Positions 8,547-18,764 of a stretch of DNA of 37,334 nucleotides are shown piece by piece (the first letter of the stretch is position 1; every line of letters starts with the position of its first letter). Position numbers and translations under genes: made by a program. The notes under the pieces are model-generated. The model saw only the letters and a list, made by a program, of their open reading frames with translations. It had not been told where the DNA came from and did not search any database. Source of the stretch: an uncultured Acidimicrobiales bacterium (lineage in GTDB: Bacteria > Actinomycetota > Acidimicrobiia > Acidimicrobiales > SZUA-35); assembly GCA_937930655.1 (NCBI GenBank), contig CALHBU010000248.1:1-37334 (forward strand), read 5' to 3'.

Positions 8547-9247
8547 TGCTTCGTCTGCGGCAAGTTGCAGTTGTGGCGGCCGATCTCGCCACCGCTGAGG
8601 CTGACGTTGTGAACACGCTTGGCCTCGCTCGGTGTTACCAGGATCCTGGCGTCGGGGCGTTCGGCCTCCACAACGCGCTCTTTCCCATCGGCGATCAGTT
8701 CCTCGAGATTGTTTCACCAACGGCCGAGGGCACGACGGCTGGCCGATTGCTGGAAAAGCGACACGGTGATGGTGGTTACATGGTGTTGTTCCAGACCGAT
8801 GATCTGGCCGGCTTCCGTAGCCGATTCGACCAGCTCGGCATGCGAGTAATCCACGAAGCCATCGACACAGGAATCGTCGGTCTTCACCTTCATCCCAAGG
8901 ACATCGGCGGTGCAGTTGTCTCTGTAGACGAAACCGAGGACCCGGCCGAGTGGACCTGGGCCGGCCAGAACTGGCGAGCCTTCGACCGGCCAGCCGTGGT
9001 AACCGCTCTCGCCGGAGTGGAGATCCAAACCGACGATCCTGATACCACCGCCGCTCGATGGGCGGCCATGCTCGATCGGCCCGTCGTCGAGAGAGCCATC
9101 AACTGCGACGACGCCACGGTTCGATTTGTAGAATCGGCTGACGGTCGGGGCGATGGCGTTGGGGCTTTCGACGTCGTCAGCGTCGACCCGAAAAGGGCCG
9201 GAACGAGCGAGGTAGTTGTCGGCACCAGGGTGAACTTCGTACTCTGA
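8546..9247 (+). CDS. VOC (glyoxalase-like) superfamily protein
   Basis: Two betaalphabetabetabeta-type repeats (LRQVAVVAADLATAEADVVNTLGL...; VTALAGVEIQTDDPDTTAARWAAML...); TGATG coupling to the upstream gene. Confidence 0.7.
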   Translation: MLRLRQVAVVAADLATAEADVVNTLGLARCYQDPGVGAFGLHNALFPIGDQFLEIVSPTAEGTTAGRLLEKRHGDGGYMVLFQTDDLAGFRSRFDQLGMRVIHEAIDTGIVGLHLHPKDIGGAVVSVDETEDPAEWTWAGQNWRAFDRPAVVTALAGVEIQTDDPDTTAARWAAMLDRPVVERAINCDDATVRFVESADGRGDGVGAFDVVSVDPKRAGTSEVVVGTRVNFVL

Positions 9248-9305
9248 GAGTCCGCAACGACTGCCTGTCGGTTACCTATCTGCCAACAGGGCGGGGAGAG
9301 ATTTC

Positions 9306-10052
9306 TTGTCATCTGGTTCGCTGCTCATCCTGCTGGTGGTCAACGCTGCACTTGTCGTTGTCGCGATCGTTGGCTGGATGCTGGCGTGGCGTCGGTCGGC
9401 ATCAACGCAACAGCAGAAGGCAACGGCCAAGGCCGACACCGTTGCTGACACCACCGCTGCGAGCGATGACCACCAAGAACGAGACTCCATACGAGAGCTG
9501 CGCCGCGAGCTTCGGGCCGAGCAGAGCCTTCTTGATGGAGTAGCGGCGGCCAACGGAGTCTCCCCTCGCGACTTCCGACGCTCATTGGCAACCCAGTATC
9601 TCCATGCAGCCGACCCCTACCGGTGGCATCACCAGCAGGGGGTTGTCGACACCGAGGAGACCAACGCCAACGGCACAGACTTCTCAACTGGCACCGAGTC
9701 TTTCAATGGGCAACAGGCTCCTGACAGTCAGGTAGCCCGCCAGTTGGCCGAAAAGGAGGCTGAGTTGGAGAAGACCCGCCTCGCGTTAACCGAGATCCGA
9801 TGTCGGGTCGAACACCTGCTCGAACAACGGCGGCGTCAGCTTCCCACCATGCCGGGCGACGTCATCGATCTTCGAGAAGAGGTGGCTGAGTTGCGTTCGC
9901 AGATGGCCGACCGGGCCATTGAGGCCGATCGGCTGCGAGCGACCATCAACCAGCGAACGCAGGCCGAGCCAGAAATCAGCGCCATCGTTGACCAGCTCAC
10001 CGTTCTTCGGGAGCGAGTTCTGGAACTACGGCCGTCCGACCAGGCGAGGTAG
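9306..10052 (+). CDS. Membrane-anchored coiled-coil protein, unknown function
   Basis: TTG start; N-terminal TM (LLILLVVNAALVVVAIVGWMLAW) and long charged heptad-like region. Confidence 0.6.
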   Translation: MSSGSLLILLVVNAALVVVAIVGWMLAWRRSASTQQQKATAKADTVADTTAASDDHQERDSIRELRRELRAEQSLLDGVAAANGVSPRDFRRSLATQYLHAADPYRWHHQQGVVDTEETNANGTDFSTGTESFNGQQAPDSQVARQLAEKEAELEKTRLALTEIRCRVEHLLEQRRRQLPTMPGDVIDLREEVAELRSQMADRAIEADRLRATINQRTQAEPEISAIVDQLTVLRERVLELRPSDQAR

Positions 10053-10059
10053 GACAGCG

Positions 10060-11334
10060 TTGACCTCTGCTCCTCCTCGGAAGGTGCAACCCCTCCGCCA
10101 CCGACTCGATGTCACAGCACCGGTACCGGGCTCGAAGAGCCACACCAATCGGGCCTTAATCTGTGCCGCCCTTGCTTCCGGTACCAGTCAGCTGTCGGGG
10201 GCACTGTTTGCCGACGACACACTGGCCATGGTCGACACGTTGCGAGAGCTTGGGTCCGACATCGTCACCGAGCCCGACGGTGCTTCGATGCTGGTGTCGG
10301 GAACAGGTGGACGTCTTCGGCCAGGCCCTACGGTTCTGAATGTCCGCCAATCAGGAACCACCGGTCGCTTCATACTGCCGCTCCTGACGTTGGGCGATGG
10401 ATACTACGAGCTCGACGGCGATCCCCAGCTCAGGAGCCGACCCTTCGGCGACTTGGTCGATGCTCTTGGCTCGCTCGGCGCAAAGATCGAGGGAACTCGG
10501 TTGCCGTTGAAAGTCACCGGAGGAACCCTCGATGGCGGGCAGGTGTCGGTGAGCGGCTCGGTTTCGAGCCAATTCCTCTCCGGCCTTCTTCTTGGCGCCC
10601 CCGGCGCAGCCAGTGAAGTAGAGATCACGGTGGACGGAACGCTCGTCTCTCGCCCCTATGTCGATCTCACGTTGTCGACCATGGCGACGTTCTCGGCGGT
10701 TGTGGAACGCCACGACTATCAACGTTTCGTCGTGGCCCCTAACGGTTACCAGGCAGCCTCGGTGCTGATCGAGCCCGATGCGTCTGCTGCCTCCTACTTC
10801 TTCGGCGCCGCCGCCATCACCGGCGGTCGGGTGACCGTCGATGGGCTGGGCACCAACACGGTGCAGGGCGACATGGCGTTCGTCGACGTCCTTGAGCGCA
10901 TGGGCTGCACGGTGGAGCAGAGCGAGTCCCGCACCACAGTGATTGGCCCTACTCAGCTGAAGCCGGTCTCCGTTGACATGGCAGATTTCAGCGATACGGC
11001 ACAGACTCTCGCCGTCGTTGCGACCTTCGCCGACGGACCCTCCGAGCTTCGGGGAATCGGCTTTATCCGCCACAAGGAAACCGACCGGGTCGGCGCGGTG
11101 GCAACCGAGTTGGCCCGTCGTGGCATCGCCGTTGATCAAACCGACGATTCGTTGGTTGTTCATCCCGGGTCGCCGACTCCCGGCGTGATCGAAACCTACG
11201 ACGACCATCGAATGGCGATGAGCTTTGCCCTCCTGGGTCTTTGTCATGCCGGTATCGAGATCGCCGATCCCGGATGCGTCGCCAAGACGTTCCCGGACTT
11301 CTTCTCGGTTCTCGACAGCCTCGCAGCACCATGA
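10060..11334 (+). CDS. aroA: 3-phosphoshikimate 1-carboxyvinyltransferase (EPSP synthase)
   Basis: VPGSKSHTNRALI, RQSGTTGRFILPLL, IRHKETDRVGAVATEL, YDDHRMAMSFALLGL; probable TTG start at 10060 (the 9919 start would overlap the upstream gene). Confidence 0.94.
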   Translation: MTSAPPRKVQPLRHRLDVTAPVPGSKSHTNRALICAALASGTSQLSGALFADDTLAMVDTLRELGSDIVTEPDGASMLVSGTGGRLRPGPTVLNVRQSGTTGRFILPLLTLGDGYYELDGDPQLRSRPFGDLVDALGSLGAKIEGTRLPLKVTGGTLDGGQVSVSGSVSSQFLSGLLLGAPGAASEVEITVDGTLVSRPYVDLTLSTMATFSAVVERHDYQRFVVAPNGYQAASVLIEPDASAASYFFGAAAITGGRVTVDGLGTNTVQGDMAFVDVLERMGCTVEQSESRTTVIGPTQLKPVSVDMADFSDTAQTLAVVATFADGPSELRGIGFIRHKETDRVGAVATELARRGIAVDQTDDSLVVHPGSPTPGVIETYDDHRMAMSFALLGLCHAGIEIADPGCVAKTFPDFFSVLDSLAAP

Positions 11335-12368
11335 GAGCGGTCCTGCTTACTGGAGAGCAGCAGACCAGTCTGGTGGAGTTGGATGAACCAACGTTGTTGT
11401 CGGGCGCGCTCATTGTCGAAGTCCTTCGATGCGGTATCGGTGGCTCGGACGTCGAGAGCTTCCTCACCGGTCGCCTGCCAGCACCAGCCTGGTTCGGACA
11501 TGAATGGACGGGACGTGTTGTCGCGGTGGCCGACGATGTTGCCGGACACTTCGAAGGCGAACGGGTTCTCGGCGCAGCACCGCCACCCTGCGGCGGATGC
11601 CGACCCTGCCGGTCAGGCCTTGGCAGTCACTGCGCGGTGGTGCTCGACATGATCATCGGTGCCGATCCGCTGGCTAGCAACCATGGGGCCTTTGCCGAGC
11701 GCATCCGGGTCGATGCTCGTCGGGTCCATCGAGTGCCCGAGGGTATCGACGAAGACGGAGCGGCGTTGGCCGAGCCGGCGGCTGTTGCCACCCATGCGGT
11801 GGCCCGAGCCGATGTGGCTATGGGGGACATCGTGGTCGTCGTCGGTGCCGGAACCATTGGATTGTTAGTGGCCGAGATCGCCCGCCTGTCTGGCGCTGGC
11901 GCCGTGCTGGCCGTCGATCCTCATGAGGGCCGACGCGAGCTGGCCTGTGACCTTGGCGCCGACGCCGCTCTTGCCCCTGGCGCTGATGTTGCTCGCTGGT
12001 TGGCCGACAAAGGCCATGGGCTGGGGGCCGACGTCGCCTTCGACTGCGCAGCCGGTGCTACCTCGCTTGTAACCGCGTCGGCGTCTATTCGGCGGGGTGG
12101 CACCGTGGTAGCGGTGGGTGTCAGGCAGTCGAAAAACGTCATGACCGCACCTGACATTCTCGAGAGGGAGGCCGATCTGCGGGCTGCCCTGGGCTACCAG
12201 GTGGCCGATGTGCGCCGGGCCCTTGATCTAATGGCAGACGATCGTCTCAAGGTTGGGCCGATCATCGACCCTGAACCGGTTCCGCTCAGCGGACTGGATG
12301 GTGTGCTCAGAGCCTTGGCTGCCGGTGGCCGAGACCGACAGAAACGGTTGGTCCAACCGGCGCTCTAG
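11331..12368 (+). CDS. Zinc-dependent alcohol dehydrogenase family (MDR) protein
   Basis: ATGA overlap with aroA; FGHEWTGRVV, structural-zinc-like CGGCRPCRSGLGSHC, Rossmann VVGAGTIGLLVAEIARLSGA. Confidence 0.85.
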   Translation: MRAVLLTGEQQTSLVELDEPTLLSGALIVEVLRCGIGGSDVESFLTGRLPAPAWFGHEWTGRVVAVADDVAGHFEGERVLGAAPPPCGGCRPCRSGLGSHCAVVLDMIIGADPLASNHGAFAERIRVDARRVHRVPEGIDEDGAALAEPAAVATHAVARADVAMGDIVVVVGAGTIGLLVAEIARLSGAGAVLAVDPHEGRRELACDLGADAALAPGADVARWLADKGHGLGADVAFDCAAGATSLVTASASIRRGGTVVAVGVRQSKNVMTAPDILEREADLRAALGYQVADVRRALDLMADDRLKVGPIIDPEPVPLSGLDGVLRALAAGGRDRQKRLVQPAL

Positions 12369-12382
12369 CCCCCTTCTGGGGC
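12368..12382. terminator. Possible short bidirectional terminator hairpin between convergent genes
   Basis: GCCCC-CTTCT-GGGGC in the 21-nt gap between convergent CDSs; only 5 bp, no U-tract. Confidence 0.25.
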
Positions 12383-12389
12383 GTACCCT

Positions 12390-13835
12390 CTAGGGCGCCA
12401 GCTGCTTCAGAAAGCCGGTTGCCCAACAGACCGCGTCGTCCTTGGAGACCGAGCGTCGCATCGTGCGCATGCGTCGCCGAGCCTCGTCGGCCTTCATATC
12501 GACCGCTTGGACAATGGCCGTTTTGAGACCATCGATGTCGTAGGGATTGACTAGCAGCGCCGTTTTGAGCTGATGGGCGGCGCCCGCGAATTCCGAGAGC
12601 ACCAGGACCCCGGACTCGTCGTGGCGGGCCGCCACGTACTCTTTGGCCACCAGGTTCATGCCATCCCTGAACGGTGTGACCAGCATGACATCAGCTGCCC
12701 GGTACATAGCCAGTAGCTCGCTGAAGGAGCGGGTCCGGTGAATGTAGTGGACGACGGGATAACCGACTCTTCCGAAGTCGCCGTTGATCTCGCCAACCAG
12801 ACGCTCGACCCGTTCCCGCAGGCTGACATACGCCTCCACCTGATCTCGACTGGGTTCGGCGATCTGGATCATGCTCACCTGTGATGCGTGGAGGCGTTCT
12901 TCAGCCAGGAGCTCCTTGAAGGCCCGCAGTCGTACATCGATGCCCTTGGTGTAGTCCAGACGATCCACGCCCAGAAGCACGGTATGTGGTTGACCGAGCT
13001 GGGCCCGCAGGTCGCGTGATTCTTCGGTGACGTCGTGATCGCGAGACGCAGTGTCGTAGCGCTCGTAGTCGATGCCAATGGGGAACGACCGAACGCTAAC
13101 GGCTCGGCCTTCGACGTCCAGAGTGTTCTTGCCGGTTCGTGTCGCTTCGCCGAGGCTGACTGCCAGTCGATGAAAATTGCCGGCGTCATCTGGAGACTGG
13201 AAGCCGACCAGGTCAGAGCCGAGAATCCCGGCAGTGAGTTCGCGCCGCCACGGAAGCTGGGAGAAAAGTTCGGGCGACGGAAAGGGGATGTGGAGGAAGT
13301 AGCCGATTCGTAGATCGGGGCGGAGTGCTCGCAGCATGCCGGGCACCAGCTGAAGCTGGTAGTCGTGAACCCAGACGATGGCGCCCTTGGCCGCTTCTTT
13401 GGCCGCATGCTCGGCGAAGCGCTGGTTGACCTTTCGGTAGCCCTCGTACCAGTGGCGGTGGAACTCGGCAGGCTGGATCTTGTCGTGGTAGAGCGGCCAT
13501 AGCGTGCCGTTGGCCATGCCCTCGTAGTGGAGTTCGCGCTCTTCTTCGGAGAGCCGGACCGGCACCAGTCTCATCCCGTCGTGATCGAATGCCGAGGGAG
13601 TCCGCCGAGCCTCCTCGCCGGTCCAGCCCAGCCAGGCGACATTGTCGAAATCGGCCATCGCCGGTTTGAGAGCGGCCACCAACCCGCCGGGGCTGGTCAT
13701 CCACCGCGCTTTTCCGCCCGGTGTCTCGGCCCGGGCTACAGGAAGCCGGTTGGCGACGATGACCAGAGAAGCTTGTTTGTTATTGCTCGGCTTTCGTTTT
13801 GGTCGACTCGCTGGGCTGGTTCGAGTAGAGGCCAT
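12390..13835 (-). CDS. otsA: Alpha,alpha-trehalose-phosphate synthase (GT20)
   Basis: [96 protein letters not shown]. Confidence 0.94.
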   Translation of the reverse strand: MASTRTSPASRPKRKPSNNKQASLVIVANRLPVARAETPGGKARWMTSPGGLVAALKPAMADFDNVAWLGWTGEEARRTPSAFDHDGMRLVPVRLSEEERELHYEGMANGTLWPLYHDKIQPAEFHRHWYEGYRKVNQRFAEHAAKEAAKGAIVWVHDYQLQLVPGMLRALRPDLRIGYFLHIPFPSPELFSQLPWRRELTAGILGSDLVGFQSPDDAGNFHRLAVSLGEATRTGKNTLDVEGRAVSVRSFPIGIDYERYDTASRDHDVTEESRDLRAQLGQPHTVLLGVDRLDYTKGIDVRLRAFKELLAEERLHASQVSMIQIAEPSRDQVEAYVSLRERVERLVGEINGDFGRVGYPVVHYIHRTRSFSELLAMYRAADVMLVTPFRDGMNLVAKEYVAARHDESGVLVLSEFAGAAHQLKTALLVNPYDIDGLKTAIVQAVDMKADEARRRMRTMRRSVSKDDAVCWATGFLKQLAP

Positions 13836-13877
13836 GTCCCTCAGTATCACCCCTTGGGCCGGCAAAGGGGGCGAAGG

Positions 13878-15353
13878 TCAGACCAGAGAGAGCGTTCCGG
13901 TGTCGGAGACCTCGGCGGCCCGACCAACCCCTTCGACGGTCATCAGTTCGTGCATGAGGTCGGTATCGTTGCTATTGCTCCATGTCCGGTCGCCGCTGGG
14001 GGTTCGGACAGATGCCAGCGCCTGGTCGGGACCACCAGCACCGTGCATGACGGTGTAGGCCTCGACGGTGCAGGGCCCAACGTAGGATTCGTTCAAGGTC
14101 GTGGCCGGGACGGCATCGACCGCTTCCTGGACGTTCTCAGCCACAAACGGCTTGTCCGAAGGCTCGGTGGAGTACAGGCCGAGCGCGTGCTTGGTCAGGT
14201 AGCCGCCGTTGGCGGTGACCAGACCTACCGAACCAGGGTCGTCCCGAAGTGTGCCAGCCATGGTGGCGATGGAATGGGTGACGTAGTTGTTAAGTGGTCC
14301 TCCGGCAAAGGTCAGACCGCCGGTTTGGGTCAGTTGCCGGTCGAGACCGATGCCGAGCTCGGTCGCCGAAATCTGTACCGCTGAGGGGAAGCACGAGTAG
14401 ATGTCGATGTGGTCGACGTGATCAACATCGGTTTCGGCCAACTCGAACAAGCGACGGCCGGCCTCTTTGATAGCGGGCGAGGAATGCAAGTCTCGCCGAG
14501 TCGAGACGGTGTAGGTGTCGTGAGCATCGGTTCCGACGTGGGGGAAGACCCAACGGTCCCGGGGAACCCCGGCCGCTTCGGCCGCCTCGGCCGAGCACAG
14601 CAACAAGGCTGCCGCCTGATCGAGATTCCAGTTGGAGTTCATGGACTTGGTGTACGGGAACCCGACCATCCGGTTGTTGGAGCTGGCCGTCATGATCTCG
14701 TCAGCCGACATTGGCGTTCGGAGCCAGGCGTGGGGGTTGGCGACGGCTGCCTGGTTGAAGGTTTCCCACAGCTCAGCCACCCGGCGACGATGATCGTCCA
14801 GTGATTCACCTCTGCTGTGGCGGAATGCCGATTCGAAGATGGGATAGAAGTTCACTGGCATTTCGAGACCGCGCTCAAGCTCGAACGGTGTCGACATCTG
14901 CACCTCGGACTGGAACCGCTCGTCGGGCTCAACACCCTCTTGGGTGGTGAGGTCCCGGGGAATCCCCGCTGCTTTCTTCTTGCGGCGACTCCAGATGGTC
15001 TCGCCACCGGCGATGGCCACAACCGATAGCTCGCCGGCCTGGATACGGGCCGACATGGCGTTGACGAACGACTGCGGGGTGTTGCCACCGGTGGCCGACA
15101 ACAGTGTTTTGGCCCCGGGAGCTCCTACCGCGTCGGCGATGAGTCGGGCCGGGTCGGAGTAGGCCCAGGCGCCGTCGACAACGCCGATGGCATCAAGCTT
15201 GGAGAGGAGTGACGGTGCCCCAGCATCGGCGGCGGCACCTTCGACGACCGCCTGCACCAGCTTGACGGCTTCGACGGCGTCGGCGAGATCGTCAGGCCGC
15301 TGCGTGATCTGGGAGACACCAACGAGGACGGGAGTACGGGGATCGATGCTCAT
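13878..15353 (-). CDS. Acetyl-CoA acetyltransferase family / thiolase-like (TLP1/SCP-x-like) protein
   Basis: RTPVLVGVSQITQR, HIDIYSCFPSAVQISATELGIGLDR, GGPLNNYVTHSIATMA; position expected for the nucleophilic Cys motif reads GGNTPQ. Confidence 0.75.
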   Translation of the reverse strand: MSIDPRTPVLVGVSQITQRPDDLADAVEAVKLVQAVVEGAAADAGAPSLLSKLDAIGVVDGAWAYSDPARLIADAVGAPGAKTLLSATGGNTPQSFVNAMSARIQAGELSVVAIAGGETIWSRRKKKAAGIPRDLTTQEGVEPDERFQSEVQMSTPFELERGLEMPVNFYPIFESAFRHSRGESLDDHRRRVAELWETFNQAAVANPHAWLRTPMSADEIMTASSNNRMVGFPYTKSMNSNWNLDQAAALLLCSAEAAEAAGVPRDRWVFPHVGTDAHDTYTVSTRRDLHSSPAIKEAGRRLFELAETDVDHVDHIDIYSCFPSAVQISATELGIGLDRQLTQTGGLTFAGGPLNNYVTHSIATMAGTLRDDPGSVGLVTANGGYLTKHALGLYSTEPSDKPFVAENVQEAVDAVPATTLNESYVGPCTVEAYTVMHGAGGPDQALASVRTPSGDRTWSNSNDTDLMHELMTVEGVGRAAEVSDTGTLSLV

Positions 15354-15369
15354 GGTGAGCCAGGCTAGG

Positions 15370-15777
15370 TCAGCCTAGATGGCCAAGCGAAGCGCCGAGG
15401 AACAGGATGACCAGGGCGGAGACGGCGCCGACGGCTCCGGTGAGTGCAACCACTGCCCGCTTCTCGCTTTGGCTATGGGTGAAGGCCGAAAAGCCGGCAA
15501 CGACGACCAGCAGAATCTTGATGCCGAGTGTGGCGTTGTAGCCAGAGGGCAACTGATCGGGCCCGGCCAGCAAGTTCCAGATGCCGGTGATGAACGCCAA
15601 GCCGAAGGCCGGCCACGCCACCTTGGCGAAGCCATTGGCTGCGGCCTTCGTTGCCTCGGGGCCGATCTTGCGTAGTCCGGGAACCATGCCGGCTAGAACA
15701 AACTGCCCGCCGACCCAAACGGAGGCGGCCAGGAGATGAAGGAAGATGCGGATGGTGTCAAGCGTTGGGCTAAGCAC
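15370..15777 (-). CDS. CopD-like small integral membrane protein
   Basis: LDTIRIFLHLLAASVWVGGQFVLAGMVPGLR and four predicted TMs including GIKILLVVVAGFSAFTHSQ. Confidence 0.65.
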   Translation of the reverse strand: MLSPTLDTIRIFLHLLAASVWVGGQFVLAGMVPGLRKIGPEATKAAANGFAKVAWPAFGLAFITGIWNLLAGPDQLPSGYNATLGIKILLVVVAGFSAFTHSQSEKRAVVALTGAVGAVSALVILFLGASLGHLG

Positions 15778-15839
15778 AATGTCGATTCGGTTGAGGCGAC
15801 TGGATGTTTGATTGGAAGTCTGGCTGGATGGCTGGTCGG

Positions 15840-16475
15840 TCAGCGACCGAGGATCTTGCCGAGCAAGCCGCCCAGCCCACCCTTTTGACCACCGGCTGAG
15901 CCGCCGCCACCAGCTGCACCACCGGCCATGTCCATGACATCGTCGATGACGCTGCCGTCGCCATCAGCATCGAGGATCGAAGCGAGCCCGCCGAGACCCG
16001 GTGACTTGGTCTCCACCTGTCGTCTCTCGTCGTTGAGCATGGAGCCAAGACCGGCGTCGTCGAGACTCTTGGTCTGCTTTTGCTTGGCCAGGTAACCCAT
16101 GACGAGCGGTGCGAGAAGAGGGAGCAGCTTGGTGATCATGGAGAGATCGACACCGGTCTGTCCGGCGAGCTTCTGCTCGACCGGCGCTCTTTTCTGACCG
16201 AGAACATGACCGAGAATTGCTTCGCCTGGACCGCCGGTGAGGATGCTGCCCAAGTCGCCGAAGACCGAGTCGTTGTGTTCGTTGAGGGCGTTTGAGAGTG
16301 ACGCCGCCCCCGCCGGGCTTTTAGCATTGTTGGCTAATCCGCCAAGGATGGCGGGGAGTGCAGCCGAGATGAGAGGTCCCATGGCGCCTTCGTCGGCGCC
16401 AATGGCGCTGGCGAGTTGACCTGTGCCACCACTGCTGTTGAGTTGATCCATGATGCCGTCGAGCAGTCCGGACAT
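15840..16475 (-). CDS. DUF937-family protein
   Basis: LLDGIMDQLNSSGGTGQLASAIGADEGAMGPLISAALPAILGGLANNA...; Gly-rich C-terminus. Confidence 0.75.
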   Translation of the reverse strand: MSGLLDGIMDQLNSSGGTGQLASAIGADEGAMGPLISAALPAILGGLANNAKSPAGAASLSNALNEHNDSVFGDLGSILTGGPGEAILGHVLGQKRAPVEQKLAGQTGVDLSMITKLLPLLAPLVMGYLAKQKQTKSLDDAGLGSMLNDERRQVETKSPGLGGLASILDADGDGSVIDDVMDMAGGAAGGGGSAGGQKGGLGGLLGKILGR

Positions 16476-16511
16476 GTTGGTCTCTTTTCACTAGGGAGTC
16501 TTGGACGCTAG

Positions 16512-18764
16512 TCAAGATCTACAGGGTTGACCACGAAGCCGTCCGCATCCGACTGGCTGGTTGGGTGGATCCAAGGATGGAACAAGAGGAAGCAGGATCG
16601 AGGATGCGCTTGTGCCGCCGGTGTGGACGCTCACATCGGCGGTTTGGTCGAGTACCGCAAACGTCCACTGGGGCTTACTTCTACCCGGGGTATCAACCGA
16701 AAGTCTCAGCCTCGAACCGGGGCGGATCACGTGGGCAAAGGGGAGAATCTCGATCCGGGCCAGGACCACCTCACCATCGGTGAGCAGGTCGACGTCTTCT
16801 TCCCGATGAGAGGGTGCTGGTCGGAGCTCGGTGGCGTCGTCTTCCAACGTTCGTCGGGACAGCCGGAGCCACCCGGTTTGGATGTAGATCTCGTCTCCGT
16901 TGGAGTCGATCTCGGAGAGTGTGACCTCGACATCGGCGTCGTCAGCAACCTCGCCGTCGTCTCCAGCCGAGACTGACAGATACAGATCGGCGCTGGCCGG
17001 CCCGACGAAGACAGCCTCGTCCTCGAAGCGATCAGAGGTGAAGACGGCAGCACTGCTGGGCCTGGCCCACTGCCAATCAGGATCGTTGGTCCAGATGGTC
17101 GAGAGGTCGCCAATGGTTACGCCCGACCCTTCTTCGGGGTCAGTGGTGAACGACCGTATGCCGGCACTGCTGGGAGCCTCGGACCGCATGCGACCGGCAT
17201 CGGTCAGGTGAAGCCGGAGCGGTTCTACCTCACTGGGTGGCCATTGGTCGAACGTCGCACTGAAGCGAGACACCGGTAGTTGCGGTTGGGTAGCTCCGAG
17301 CTCAAAGAACACGAGCACCGAGGGTTCCGCCTCGTACTCGGCTCTCGCTTCGGCGAGCGTGCCCTGCCTCGTCGGCACTCCGGGGAAGGGAACTGACTCT
17401 CCAAAGACCGTTGACAGCCCAGCTCCGATGAGCAGCCGGGTGACGACGTCGAGGCCCTCGGTCGTTTCGCCGACATAGAGGTTGTAGAACTCAACGAGCG
17501 GGCCAAGGACCGAAGGTCCGAGAGGGTCGACGTGGAGTCCGTTGTAGAGGTGCGCTCGGACAACCGGAGCGGAGTCGAAATGACCCAGTAGGGCAGGAAA
17601 GCGCCCGCCAGTCTGTTCGTCCTGCCAGGCACCGGCCAAAAAGACGGGCACCGCGATGTTCGCGATCTCCGGCGAGCGGGAGGTGGTCAGCTCGTTGCGG
17701 AACGGGGTCTCCTTGATGCGCTGAATCAAATCTGGATTGTGAACTCGGAGTTCCTGGTTGCCGTCGCATTGGGTGTCGCCCGCCTCGACTCGCTGTTTTG
17801 TCCACGATTGGCCAAACGCCTGCGCTCGCTCAGTGACCTGGGCCGACCATGTCTCGCCGAACCCGTTGTTGTAGATGCCGCCCGGGTAGAGCACCGATTC
17901 GACTGAATCGATGACTGACAGGGGAGCGATAGCCGCCAGCGACGGGGGAGCGGTTGCAGCGACGTGCAGCTGCATGATTCCCGGGTAGCTGATGCCGTAC
18001 ATTGCAACGTTCGACGACCAGGCCTGGGCCGCCACCGTCTCTATGACGTCGTAGCCGTCGAGACCCTGGATTGGTTCGAAGGCATCGAATGATCCGCCGC
18101 TGCAGCCGGTGCCGCGGACGTTTACCTGGACCAGGGCGTAGCCCAATGACGTGATGAGGAAGCGCCCGGGGTCGTCGGCGTTGGGGTCCGATGGGCTGTA
18201 GCCCGAATACTCGACCAGGGTGGGGTAGGGGCCGGCACTCGCCAGTCCTGGCAGCGAAACGTAGGCCGACAGCGTGGTGCCGTCCCTGACAGTGATGTAG
18301 TTGAAGCCCGCTTCCAAGCGCTGCTGCTCATAGTGGTCGGCCGCCGGCGGACTGTCGCCTGGAAGCTGTACTGGCGGGGCCGCAGCCACCGCCGCACCGT
18401 CCTGCCAAACCTCGAGCTCCACCTCGATGCCGGTGGGAAGGCCTCGGACAATCGCTGATCCGTCGTCGGCCACGTCGCTTCGTCCGACCTCCCGATGGTC
18501 AGGGTCGAAGGCCACCAGCTCAGTGCCGGGCTCCGCTTCGAGAACCGTGAGCTGTTGAAATGAGGGAACAATCTCGAGCCCTACCGGGGGAAGGGTGGTG
18601 GGAGGGAGTGTTGTCGGAGGGGCGGTCGTTGGCAGAGCGGTTGTTGCTGAGGTGGCTGAGGTGGTTGAGGCTGAGGTGGTTGAGAACGACTGGTTGGAAC
18701 CATCGGTACACGCTCCAACACAGAGAGCTGTCGCGACAACGCAGTGGAGCCAACGGGACGACAT
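16512..18764 (-). CDS. CocE/NonD-family serine hydrolase (X-Pro dipeptidyl-peptidase-like), predicted lipoprotein
   Basis: Signal with lipobox-like LCVGAC, Ser/Thr/Pro linker, ALVQVNVRGTGCSGGSFD, nucleophile motif MYGISYPG, C-terminal jelly-roll-like region. Confidence 0.85.
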   Translation of the reverse strand: MSSRWLHCVVATALCVGACTDGSNQSFSTTSASTTSATSATTALPTTAPPTTLPPTTLPPVGLEIVPSFQQLTVLEAEPGTELVAFDPDHREVGRSDVADDGSAIVRGLPTGIEVELEVWQDGAAVAAAPPVQLPGDSPPAADHYEQQRLEAGFNYITVRDGTTLSAYVSLPGLASAGPYPTLVEYSGYSPSDPNADDPGRFLITSLGYALVQVNVRGTGCSGGSFDAFEPIQGLDGYDVIETVAAQAWSSNVAMYGISYPGIMQLHVAATAPPSLAAIAPLSVIDSVESVLYPGGIYNNGFGETWSAQVTERAQAFGQSWTKQRVEAGDTQCDGNQELRVHNPDLIQRIKETPFRNELTTSRSPEIANIAVPVFLAGAWQDEQTGGRFPALLGHFDSAPVVRAHLYNGLHVDPLGPSVLGPLVEFYNLYVGETTEGLDVVTRLLIGAGLSTVFGESVPFPGVPTRQGTLAEARAEYEAEPSVLVFFELGATQPQLPVSRFSATFDQWPPSEVEPLRLHLTDAGRMRSEAPSSAGIRSFTTDPEEGSGVTIGDLSTIWTNDPDWQWARPSSAAVFTSDRFEDEAVFVGPASADLYLSVSAGDDGEVADDADVEVTLSEIDSNGDEIYIQTGWLRLSRRTLEDDATELRPAPSHREEDVDLLTDGEVVLARIEILPFAHVIRPGSRLRLSVDTPGRSKPQWTFAVLDQTADVSVHTGGTSASSILLPLVPSLDPPNQPVGCGRLRGQPCRS
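18646..18685 (+). repeat. Short imperfect tandem repeat (GCTGAGGTG/GTTGAG units) in the Thr/Ser linker of the CocE lipoprotein
   Basis: gctgaggtg gctgaggtg gttgag gctgaggtg gttgaga; encodes STTSASTTSATSATTA on the minus strand. Confidence 0.6.

Noticed and set aside
9919-10059. N-terminal extension of aroA
   Set aside because: Overlaps the upstream coiled-coil gene out of frame and has no EPSP synthase similarity; TTG at 10060 fits the start of the family.
10351-11247. 298-aa minus-strand ORF
   Set aside because: Antisense to aroA; no domain signature.
13527-14384. 285-aa plus-strand ORF spanning otsA and the thiolase-like gene
   Set aside because: Spans the ends of two well-supported minus-strand genes; Gly/Arg-rich shadow ORF.
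18646-18685. Tandem GCTGAGGTG-type units considered as a CRISPR or mobile-element repeat
   Set aside because: Short, imperfect, in frame with the Thr/Ser-rich linker after a lipobox; explained as low-complexity coding sequence.
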